From positions 992,001 through 1,056,000 of the forward strand of contig NZ_JAUSSF010000001.1 of NCBI RefSeq assembly GCF_030812195.1: DNA of 64,000 nt, written 5' to 3'. Below, one piece after another: positions 1-6,950 of this stretch (within the stretch, counting starts at the first letter, position 1; each line of letters begins with the position of its first letter). This DNA comes from Chryseobacterium lathyri. Lineage in GTDB: Bacteria > Bacteroidota > Bacteroidia > Flavobacteriales > Weeksellaceae. A program made the translations under genes and the position numbers. The notes beneath the pieces are model-generated. The model did not search any database. It saw only the letters and a program-made list of their open reading frames with translations, and was not told the origin of the DNA.

Positions 1-255
1 ATCCTGCTTAATGGGTCTGGTTACTAGATAAATTTATATCAAATAGCCTTCATTATGATAATTTATATGCATAAAATTAGTAATTTTATGGCCCAAATCC
101 AACTTGCTCAACGGCAAGATATCAAACACAAACATATTAATGAAAAAAATGTATTCAGTATTCCCAACACTTAAGAAAACTTCGGCTTGTATAATGACTA
201 TTATTAATAAATTCCCGCTCTAATCAAGCGGGGAGCATAGATCATTTATGTATTT

Positions 256-633
256 ATGAAAGCCTGGACACTGTTTTTTGTAATTTTGTTTTCGAACATT
301 TACGAACAGCATCATATTTCCACATGGTTTATCACTGGCAACGGATTTTTGCAGAACAGCACAAAACCCATTGTCAAGGATCATCATAATTTTACGCGGA
401 GCTTTACTGGAACTGTTCAGAAAATAGCTACAGCCACTATAAATGCACTAGAAAACGGAGCCTCCTGCTTTCAGACTTTTGAAAATAATAAAAAACTAAC
501 TACAACCGGTACAGGAACGGGAATATCTGCTCAAAAAATCAATAGCTGCCCATTGGCTAAGATTAAATCCAAAGGCAACTATCCCAAAGAAACTATCGCT
601 GAAACAACTCTTATTAAAGCCAATCTTATATGA
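256..633 (+). pseudogene. Remnant of a propeller-type sensor histidine kinase (internally deleted)
   Basis: An open frame of 125 codons that I read as a decayed, internally deleted sensor kinase. Its first ~45 residues follow the start of the intact kinase at 6951: a hydrophobic leader, then IY-Q, then NG..QNS.K.I.KD matching the intact NGLPQNSVKDIIKD. After residue ~55 it resembles the ATPase end of the same kinase: INALENGASCFQTF lines up with the N box HNLLDNSVKFT, and TGTGISAQKI with DTGIGMDEKKI. The propeller blades, Y_Y_Y domain, membrane segment and phospho-acceptor histidine are absent. The stop overlaps the ATG of the response regulator at 630 by four bases, as expected for a former kinase-regulator pair. 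The alignment is by eye. A spurious open frame is the alternative. Confidence 0.55.
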
Positions 634-1241
634 ATGAAAGAATCTTAATAGCTGATGATCACTATGTAGTAAGAGCAGGAGCTGCTTTGGTCTTAGAGTC
701 GGCCTATCCAAAGCTCAAAATAGATTTTGCAGAAAACTATGAACAGGTAAAAGAACAGGTATCTGAGCACCATTATGATCTTCTTCTTCTTGACATTGAT
801 ATGCCCGGAACGCAGTATAGGAAAATGATCCCTGAGCTTAAAAGCATCCAGGAAAACCTGAAGATCCTTGTTTTTTCCGGACATGGTAAGGATGTAGCCA
901 TACAGTATATCCGTGAAGGGGCTGAAGGCTATCTCAGCAAACAGGGCTGTGAAGAAGAGATCAGGGAAGCAGTAAGATCAGTCATTCAAAAAGGTTATTA
1001 CTACCCAAGCGAACTGATCGGGCTTATTATACAGAATAAAAAAAGTAATCCTGCGGAAAAGCTGTCTTCGCGGGAATATGAAATCTTTAAGCTCCTGGCC
1101 AAAGGGTCCGGAAATCTTGAAATCGGGAATAAACTGGATATCCAGATGTCTACCGTAAGTACTTACAAAAAGAGAATTTTTAAAAAGCTTAATGTTTCAA
1201 ATATCGCAGAGCTCATCAAAGTGCATGAAATGATGCATTAG
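630..1241 (+). CDS. LuxR/NarL-type response regulator, probably orphaned
   Basis: A 203-residue two-domain response regulator. The receiver has the acidic pair D9-D10, phospho-acceptor D55 (LLLLDIDMPG), S83 and K104. Residues ~145-203 form a LuxR-type helix-turn-helix (SSREYEIFKLLAKG, then STVSTYKKRIFKKL). It is a close paralogue of the regulator at 9955 in the same orientation, and both carry the GNLEI variant of the usual NKEIA in the HTH. Its start overlaps the end of the deleted kinase remnant by 4 bp, so the cognate kinase appears lost. It could be served by another kinase or act unphosphorylated. It is expected to bind DNA as a dimer; targets are unknown. Confidence 0.93.
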   Translation: MNERILIADDHYVVRAGAALVLESAYPKLKIDFAENYEQVKEQVSEHHYDLLLLDIDMPGTQYRKMIPELKSIQENLKILVFSGHGKDVAIQYIREGAEGYLSKQGCEEEIREAVRSVIQKGYYYPSELIGLIIQNKKSNPAEKLSSREYEIFKLLAKGSGNLEIGNKLDIQMSTVSTYKKRIFKKLNVSNIAELIKVHEMMH

Positions 1242-1704
1242 GATCCGGAAACTGCTGTATTTGAAGCTGGAACGAAATTCATGATACTACATCCGGACTT
1301 ATAGATTTTTTGTCTGTCTTAAATCTGCAACACATCCCTATATTCTCTATTTTTTCATTTTAATTTATACTTGCTTATTTTAAGGCTACATTCCTCATGC
1401 CTTTCCATGTCCTATTATACCCTAGTCTTATTGAATGTTTGAATTTCTTTGTGTCTGCTCTTAAAAAACAGAAATTAAAGGTTATTAAAACTCATTAACA
1501 AACAATAGATACCACACAGATACCACATTTAAAATCTATTTTTTTAACAATTTAGCCAATTTCAGCATTATTTTAACATATAATTGATTATTTATGTTAA
1601 AATTTAATAAAAACTATAATAAAAATAGGATATTTATTATTGCTCTGGGCATAATATTTGCAATTAAATATTTACCAACACACCTTTCTAAAACTCAAAA
1701 TATT
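1242..1704. other. Gene-free stretch with an 11-bp tandem repeat
   Basis: No convincing coding region. It holds the perfect tandem AGATACCACAC / AGATACCACAT at 1507-1528, about 180 bp upstream of the preferred start of the next gene. An in-frame extension of that gene reaches back to 1594 but reads as a non-family hydrophobic segment. No clear TTTG/TAnnTTTG promoter pair was found. Confidence 0.5.
1507..1528. repeat. Two tandem 11-bp repeats, possible regulator half-sites
   Basis: AGATACCACAC is followed directly by AGATACCACAT, 10 of 11 bases identical, one helical turn apart. Such head-to-tail half-sites suit a response regulator or AraC-type protein. The binding protein is not known. The adjacent orphan regulator ending at 1241 is only a positional candidate. 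Confidence 0.4.
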
Positions 1705-2121
1705 ATGAATGCAGCAGATCTTAAAATTAAAAACTTAGTTGAATACAAAAATCAGATTTACACCATCACTGAAATATTTCAGGGGGCAGGTCGTGATTAT
1801 TTTGTAAAAATCGAAAATGACACCCAGAGTATTTCAGTTCCGGCAGATTCTCTCAAACCCATTAAGATAACAGAAGAATGGCTTGAAAAGTTTGGTTTCT
1901 TGAGAACATACAGTTCAAATGAAAGAATCCGTTATGAAAGACCTGAAACATTTATTAAATATGATATTGATTTGAGTTCAAAGAAAATCCTTGAAGGGCT
2001 GAAAATATATGGTAACTCGATCAAATGCAAATATATCCATGAGTTTCAGAACATCTTCTCCTGTCTTTTCGGAAAGGAGCCTGCAACTTCTAATTTTGGA
2101 CTGTTAAAGACAGAATCTTAG
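1705..2121 (+). CDS. Small protein of a Bacteroidota phage/prophage-type family
   Basis: With the start chosen at 1705 the product has 138 residues. The frame is open back to 1594 and would add 37 residues including a hydrophobic stretch. I prefer 1705 because members of the family known to me start with M-x-A-x-[ED]-L-[RK]-I-x-N-x-V, as here (MNAADLKIKNLVEY). The middle has TEEWLEKFGF and the end has KYIHEFQNIFSCLFGKE, matching the family pattern LTEEWLxKFGF...KYVHQLQNLYFALTGE. These proteins are common in Bacteroidota phages and prophage islands, but their function is unknown. No other phage gene is visible here, so it is either a lone remnant or a domesticated copy. Confidence 0.7.
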   Translation: MNAADLKIKNLVEYKNQIYTITEIFQGAGRDYFVKIENDTQSISVPADSLKPIKITEEWLEKFGFLRTYSSNERIRYERPETFIKYDIDLSSKKILEGLKIYGNSIKCKYIHEFQNIFSCLFGKEPATSNFGLLKTES

Positions 2122-2145
2122 TTTATTATTATGTTGATTATAAGG

Positions 2146-2174
2146 AAACCGCTGCAAAAGAGCAGCGGTTTTTG
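2146..2174. terminator. Rho-independent terminator between convergent genes
   Basis: Ten-base arms AAACCGCTGC (2146-2155) and GCAGCGGTTT (2162-2171) with a 6-nt loop, followed by more T residues on the plus strand. It lies between the plus-strand phage-type gene and the minus-strand thermonuclease gene and may serve both. Confidence 0.85.
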
Positions 2175-2192
2175 TATATTATTTTATTTTTA

Positions 2193-2717
2193 TTAAAGTC
2201 CTCTTTTCTGTGCCTGCTTTTCCAATTGTTTTTGATGCCGCTTATTTTTAGCATTTTCGCGCTGTTTTTTACGAAAATCCCACGGAGAAACAGCTTTTTT
2301 ATCCTGCCACAGACCCAATTTGTTATTTTTTGCCATTTCCTGCATCTTTCCCAGGTCAGCATTTTTAGAATAGGAGTAGTACCACCATCCGTAGCCGGCT
2401 TTTATAATCTCTGCTGAAAGATACTTTCCATTGTCATAATATACTTTAGCTACTGAGCGTCCATAGCGATCTTTATTGGTTTCTGTAAACCTGATCTGCC
2501 TTGCAAAAACCTGATCTGATGTAAATTTTTTAGCATTTTTTCCAAACGGCTGCCGGTTTTCGGGACAGTCTACTTCTGCCAGTCGAAGTTTTTTCTGTAC
2601 ATTTCCGTCAAGCAAAACCGTGATAGTATCTCCGTCTGAAATTCCAATTACTTTAGCCGTTGTCTGTGAGAAGAGTAAAAAGGGAAAACATAATAATGCT
2701 GAAAGAAGTATTCTCAT
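2193..2717 (-). CDS. Secreted thermonuclease (SNase-family) protein
   Basis: A 174-residue protein with a signal peptide (~1-17) and a staphylococcal-nuclease fold. Ca2+ and catalytic positions are recognisable: D30 in SDGDTI, R45/D50/E53 in RLAEVDCPE, and R87 in RYGRSVAKVY, matching D21, R35, D40, E43 and R87 of the staphylococcal enzyme. The family hydrolyses DNA and RNA to 3'-mononucleotides; here it would act in the periplasm or outside the cell. The last ~35 residues are a highly basic helical tail rich in K, R and Q (KKQRENAKNKRHQKQLEKQ), which may bind nucleic acid. It is transcribed alone, with a terminator just downstream. Confidence 0.92.
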   Translation of the reverse strand: MRILLSALLCFPFLLFSQTTAKVIGISDGDTITVLLDGNVQKKLRLAEVDCPENRQPFGKNAKKFTSDQVFARQIRFTETNKDRYGRSVAKVYYDNGKYLSAEIIKAGYGWWYYSYSKNADLGKMQEMAKNNKLGLWQDKKAVSPWDFRKKQRENAKNKRHQKQLEKQAQKRGL

Positions 2718-2832
2718 GATGCGAAATTATGTATTTATTTCGGAAACCCGTTACCAGACGGAGTTTTTTTTATTATTCTCCAGGGAAAGGAGGGCAATAA
2801 TAAGACATGAGTTGCTTTAGGAATTCCGTTCA

Positions 2833-2865
2833 ATACAAAAGGAGGCCTATGGCCTCCTTTTGTAT
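2833..2865. terminator. Long perfect hairpin ending tandem unit 1
   Basis: Fifteen-base perfect arms, ATACAAAAGGAGGCC (2833-2847) and GGCCTCCTTTTGTAT (2851-2865), with a 3-nt loop. T-runs lie in the 3' arm on either strand, so it can terminate in both directions. The stem is kept in the second unit with a different loop. Confidence 0.75.
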
Positions 2866-3131
2866 CAATGGTCTACAAAGATCAAATTAGCTTCTTTATA
2901 TTAATTTTGTGTTTTTTTAAGTCGAATTCAAGAAGCTATTTAAGATCGTTCATATCCCCAATATTTATTTCATCATTTGTGTTCTAATAATATCTACCAT
3001 ATGTATTAAAGACTTTTCAGCTATATCGTCGGGTAAATTTTATTAAGACAAAGTAACAACATTACTGAATAATACGCCTCATAATTAACATCGATATATA
3101 TCGATAACCAGGTAGATGTTTATCAATAAAA
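2838..3131. repeat. Tandem non-coding unit, copy 1
   Basis: First of two similar ~295-bp non-coding units. Blocks shared with copy 2, in plus-strand order: a GGAGGC...GCCTCC hairpin, CTACAAAGAyCAA, a TATTAATTTGTG-like block followed by T7, TTCAAGAAG, AGACAAAGTAACAACATTAC (3046-3065), the perfect palindrome ATCGATATATATCGAT (3090-3105), and GTAGATGTTTATCxATAAAA. The distal blocks sit exactly 360 bp from their partners. No open frame spans the unit on either strand. Read on the minus strand it would end at the hairpin at 2833-2865, as a small-RNA gene would. Confidence 0.75.
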
Positions 3132-3192
3132 AGTCTATCTGTTTCATTTATTCTATAACCGGTATATTCATTTAACCCTGACATTATCCAAT

Positions 3193-3222
3193 AAAAAAGG
3201 AGGCTGTTTGCCTCCCTTTTTT
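3193..3222. terminator. Terminator hairpin of tandem unit 2
   Basis: GGAGGC (3199-3204), 5-nt loop, GCCTCC (3210-3215), flanked by A6 on the left and T6 on the right, so usable in both directions. Compared with unit 1 the stem is kept while the loop has changed. Confidence 0.75.
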
Positions 3223-3491
3223 CTGTATAAAATGACCTACAAAGACCAAGTCAACTTCTCTATATTAATTTGTGTTTTTTTAATAATTTACTTTCAAGAA
3301 GTTCCTTTTAAGGCCAAGTATACACTATATTTATCTCATCATTTTTGTGTGTTATAAAATTACCGTTTGTACTAAAATCAGAAAGTATCTTTGGTTATTT
3401 TACTGAGACAAAGTAACAACATTACTGCGTAATATTTATTATAATCAGCATCGATATATATCGATAAAGCAGTAGATGTTTATCGATAAAA
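3196..3491. repeat. Tandem non-coding unit, copy 2
   Basis: Second unit, aligned with copy 1 at an offset of 360 bp over the right half (364 bp near CTACAAAGAC). It repeats the palindrome ATCGATATATATCGAT (3450-3465), AGACAAAGTAACAACATTAC (3406-3425) and GTAGATGTTTATCGATAAAA (3473-3492). The sequences between these blocks differ considerably. It lies just downstream of the minus-strand response regulator gene ending at 3537. It could be a paralogous small-RNA gene or an old duplication of a regulatory element. Confidence 0.75.
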
Positions 3492-3536
3492 TGCTTTAAC
3501 GAAACGAGAAGAAAGGACGAACGGATTGGGAAAATC

Positions 3537-4190
3537 CTATATTTTATGATGAGTATTAATGAGATCGATCAATTCGACAAGATTTTCTATTTTTAATTTA
3601 TCAAAAATATTTTTCTTGATGGTGCTCACAGTATTCTGTTTTATATCCAGATCATTTGCAATTTCCAGGTTCCCATATCCTTCTGCATACATTTCTGCAA
3701 TCTGCAGCTCTCTTTTGGTTAAACGACTAAGCGGGTTGATTAAATCCGGATTCTGAACCAGCTGCAGCATCAAGTTTCGGGAAAGTGGAGAAAAGTATTC
3801 GCCTTTATGTACAATATCTGAAATGGCCTGCCTTATTTCTTCCTCTTCACTTAATTTGCTTACATATCCGCTGGCCCCTGCTTTAATGAATTTGAGTACA
3901 TGCAGATCTTCTTCAAGACCCGTAAAGATTAAGATTTTAATATCCGGATTCACACTTTTCATCAACGGTAAAACATGGAGGCTGTTGCCGTCCGGAAAAT
4001 GAGCATCAATAATCGCTATTTCCACTCCTTTTGACTGTATCAGATCTACGATCTGCTGTGAGGATGAGGTTTGATAAACTTTAGAATTGGGAACAATTTC
4101 ATCAATCAGAATAGCAATTCCCTGACGAACAATACTGTGATCATCCGCTAAAAGAAATATAATCTCTTTATTTTCAATTGGTGCTTCCAT
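3537..4190 (-). CDS. LuxR/NarL-type response regulator
   Basis: A 217-residue regulator with D16-D17, phospho-acceptor D62 (AIIDAHFPDG), T90 and K112, then a C-terminal LuxR-type HTH (LTKRELQIAEMYAEG, then NTVSTIKKNIFDKL). It is more distant from the regulators at 630 and 9955 than those are from each other, but shares the GNLEIAN variant. Its start codon lies inside the last codons of the upstream kinase gene (17-bp overlap), so the two are translationally coupled and very likely cognate partners. The tandem non-coding units lie directly downstream; whether they are its targets is unknown. Confidence 0.93.
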   Translation of the reverse strand: MEAPIENKEIIFLLADDHSIVRQGIAILIDEIVPNSKVYQTSSSQQIVDLIQSKGVEIAIIDAHFPDGNSLHVLPLMKSVNPDIKILIFTGLEEDLHVLKFIKAGASGYVSKLSEEEEIRQAISDIVHKGEYFSPLSRNLMLQLVQNPDLINPLSRLTKRELQIAEMYAEGYGNLEIANDLDIKQNTVSTIKKNIFDKLKIENLVELIDLINTHHKI

Positions 4191-5931
4191 TATGATTAAT
4201 ACTTAAATTTATTCTGAATGTTACTTTTGTTCCTTTATGCAGCTTACTTGAAACAGATATATCCCCGTTAAAAAGCTCTATAATTTCTTTGCAGAGATTT
4301 AATCCCAATCCGGCTCCAAAATTATCAACCTTATCAGAAACCATCCCCTGATAGTAAGGTTCAAAAATGTTTTCCAAATCAGACTCTGAAATTCCTACAC
4401 CCGTATCCCCTACTATTGTTATCAGAGAAATTGTATTTTCATTTACTTTCTCGGTTGCCATTGAAAGGTCTATCTGGCCGTTTTCTGTAAATTTATTGGC
4501 ATTTCCCAGAATATTCATAAATATCTGGTTAATTTTTATGTTGTCTGAATTTACAACTATATCTGCAGGAATTCTGTTTGTTACCAGAAATTTATTATTT
4601 CTGGTTTCTATATAAGGTGTAATGGCTGTTACAATAGAGTCAATTTCATCTTTAAGATTAAAGACGGTTTTTACCAATTTCTTTTCAACTTCCTGATTTT
4701 TTGTATACTCCAGAATCTGATTGGACTGTATAAGCAAGGTGCTGTTGGTAAATTTTATTGATTTAAGGTAGTCTTTTGTGGTTTCATCTTTTGTGGTCCT
4801 GTTGATCTTATCAATAAAGATATTGATAATCTTCAGAGGAGACATCAACTCGTGGCTCAGCATTCCAAGAATCCTGTTTTTGAAATTAAGGCTCTTTTTA
4901 ATCTCTTTATTCGCAGCGTTAAGTTTCAATTCATATATGAACGCTATTCTTGTGAAATACATGATCAAAATGGAAACAATAAACATTAAGACCATTAATC
5001 CCAGTACGAGATAAGTCCTGATTCTGTTGTTATCTGAGCTCTGTTTGTTATATTCTTTTTCTAATTCTGACTTAAATTCTTTGATAGCCTTTTCGTAAAC
5101 ATTGATCAATCCGTTGCTGTACACCAATAACTTACTGAAATTACTGTAGAACTTTAGATTTTCCCGTTGGTTTTCTGCCATGGATTGCTGGCTTTGAACT
5201 GTAGACCGCTGGATTTTTTTAACTTCGGTGGTATAATACTTATCCATAGATTTTGCCAGGCTATCCATCCTCAATTTTATTTTAGAAAAATTGGCCGGTT
5301 TTTTATTGGTCATGGTAATGACGGTGCTTTCCTTTTGCACATCTACCTTACCTGATATTGCATCTTTTAAACGCCCCATCAAGCCTTTCTTTTTAATGGT
5401 ATCAGAATAGGTCTGGGTTTGTATTGTCAGATCTTCAAAGTTGTCAGTATTTTTATACTGTTCCAGCTCATAATGCTGGTCCGGTATGTTTTTTACAGGT
5501 GGTTTCAAAGAATACTGATATACAGAATCTATAATGGTCTGCAGCTTTGTTATTTTCAGCGTATCCTTTTTTTGCTTTGCCAGCTTATTTTTCAACCCCG
5601 GATTTGTGTCTCCATAATCATTTATCTTTTCGAAATTGCTATTAAGCTTTTTAAGGGCTTCAAAGTATAACTTCAGATCCTTATCATCCTGGCTGACCAC
5701 ATACTTTTGAAAGTAGGTCTGTGCATCCATGAAGTCCTTCCTTGAATTATCCGTTAACCCGCCCAATGCTTTACTTTCGTCCAGTTGGTTTTTAATAAAC
5801 TGAAGTTTCTTTTCATTGACAAATTCGTTGTAAAAAAATATGGCTATAATAACCTGTATCAACAATATGCACAGGATCAATGAGTAATGAACAACTTTTC
5901 TCAATTTAAAATCTAAGAATTTATATTTCAT
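4174..5931 (-). CDS. Membrane sensor histidine kinase
   Basis: A 585-residue transmitter kinase. A first membrane segment (~15-34) and a second (~305-327) bracket a ~270-residue, mostly helical and lysine-rich periplasmic sensor with no family I recognise. The cytoplasmic part has the phospho-acceptor H360 (MLSHELMSPLK), the N box around NILGNANKFT (473-482), G1 GDTGVGI (508-514) and G2 GAGLGL (539-544). There is no receiver domain, so phosphate goes to the separate regulator whose gene overlaps its 3' end by 17 bp. Upstream on the minus strand a TAACTTTG element (plus 6047-6054) could be the -7 box, but no matching -33 box is evident. The signal sensed is unknown. Confidence 0.93.
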   Translation of the reverse strand: MKYKFLDFKLRKVVHYSLILCILLIQVIIAIFFYNEFVNEKKLQFIKNQLDESKALGGLTDNSRKDFMDAQTYFQKYVVSQDDKDLKLYFEALKKLNSNFEKINDYGDTNPGLKNKLAKQKKDTLKITKLQTIIDSVYQYSLKPPVKNIPDQHYELEQYKNTDNFEDLTIQTQTYSDTIKKKGLMGRLKDAISGKVDVQKESTVITMTNKKPANFSKIKLRMDSLAKSMDKYYTTEVKKIQRSTVQSQQSMAENQRENLKFYSNFSKLLVYSNGLINVYEKAIKEFKSELEKEYNKQSSDNNRIRTYLVLGLMVLMFIVSILIMYFTRIAFIYELKLNAANKEIKKSLNFKNRILGMLSHELMSPLKIINIFIDKINRTTKDETTKDYLKSIKFTNSTLLIQSNQILEYTKNQEVEKKLVKTVFNLKDEIDSIVTAITPYIETRNNKFLVTNRIPADIVVNSDNIKINQIFMNILGNANKFTENGQIDLSMATEKVNENTISLITIVGDTGVGISESDLENIFEPYYQGMVSDKVDNFGAGLGLNLCKEIIELFNGDISVSSKLHKGTKVTFRINLSINHNGSTN

Positions 5932-6374
5932 ATCTTTTTATCAGCTAAATTAATTTTCTGATTATCTAAGTCTGCCGGTATTAGTTTTTTAACGCCATCA
6001 TCACATTACCAAAATCATGCTAATGTTTTTTATATCATTCCTTTGGCAAAGTTAAAGTAATTTTTGTCTTTTCATAACAGTAAACACGTGATAAATACAG
6101 AGAATTTAATTTTATTTCAAATTACAAAACATAACAAAACTTCAGAATTCCTCTAAGTCTAAGTATAATTTTCGGCTCAGACATGCATATTGAAAACAAT
6201 AATCATTAGTTTTTTCCAACTACATAATTTTTCACGGTAAAAAAAGTTTCAATTTCCATGTTATACATAGTTTTAATGGAGGTTTACGACTCATTTAATA
6301 AAAACACATCTTATAGATGGGAAATATACATTATAATCCGGAATATTTGTTTTATCTTAACATAAATCTTTACC
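5932..6374. other. Gene-free divergent promoter region
   Basis: AT-rich spacer between the minus-strand kinase and the plus-strand secreted protein. The only element noted is the TAnnTTTG match TAACTTTG on the minus strand (6047-6054). No open frame, hairpin with a T-run or repeat was recognised. Confidence 0.45.
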
Positions 6375-6791
6375 ATGAAAAGTATAACATCTATATTTCT
6401 TTTATTTTGCTTTTTATATATTCCGGCACAAAAGCAATATAACCTGGAACTGAATTTTCTGACCGACAGCAATGAACGTGCATCCAATGTCAGTGTGATT
6501 TTTATTAAAGACTCCAAAGAAGGCGGTGTTTTAGTTGAGAAGATTGCCGCTGACAACAAAGGTGTTTTAAAGCATAAAATTTCTGAAGATTATTTTAATG
6601 AAAACGGATTACTGATTGTCGAAGCCTCCTATCACAATGAAAACACCTATTATTTCGATTATCATGAGGAGCTTTCAAAAAAACAGTTTCCTTTTAAGAA
6701 AACGGTTATCCTGGAACATATTGTTCCACCAACCCTTGAAGAAATCAACAAGATGAATCCGCCACCGCCACCGCCGCCCAGAGGTAATTAA
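6375..6791 (+). CDS. Small secreted protein with a polyproline tail
   Basis: A 138-residue protein with a signal peptide (~1-18, ending FCFLYIPAQ), a ~100-residue body with alternating hydrophobic residues suggesting a beta-sandwich, and a C-terminal MNPPPPPPPRGN tail. I do not recognise the family. It lies ~160 bp upstream of the propeller kinase and on the same strand, so it may be co-expressed with it. A role as a periplasmic partner or ligand of that kinase is speculation. The body loosely resembles the carboxypeptidase regulatory-like folds common in Bacteroidota secreted proteins. Confidence 0.75.
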   Translation: MKSITSIFLLFCFLYIPAQKQYNLELNFLTDSNERASNVSVIFIKDSKEGGVLVEKIAADNKGVLKHKISEDYFNENGLLIVEASYHNENTYYFDYHEELSKKQFPFKKTVILEHIVPPTLEEINKMNPPPPPPPRGN

Positions 6792-6950
6792 TAGAAGCTA
6801 CAAACTGCTAAATGATACTGAAGCCGGAAACAATATAGCCAGTACTCTATTGTATTTTTTTTTGCCAGATATTAAAAAAAAACCTTTTATGGATATTGTT
6901 TTTACAAATTCAGTAATAACTTTGTCATCAAATTAAAAAATAAAAGATTT

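Noticed and set aside
1..255. Possible 3' end of an upstream gene at the left edge
   Set aside because: Stop codons interrupt all inspected frames early and no family motif was seen.
2172..2417. 81-codon plus-strand frame beneath the thermonuclease gene
   Set aside because: Antisense shadow of a clear SNase-family gene; hydrophobic composition results from the basic tail read backwards.
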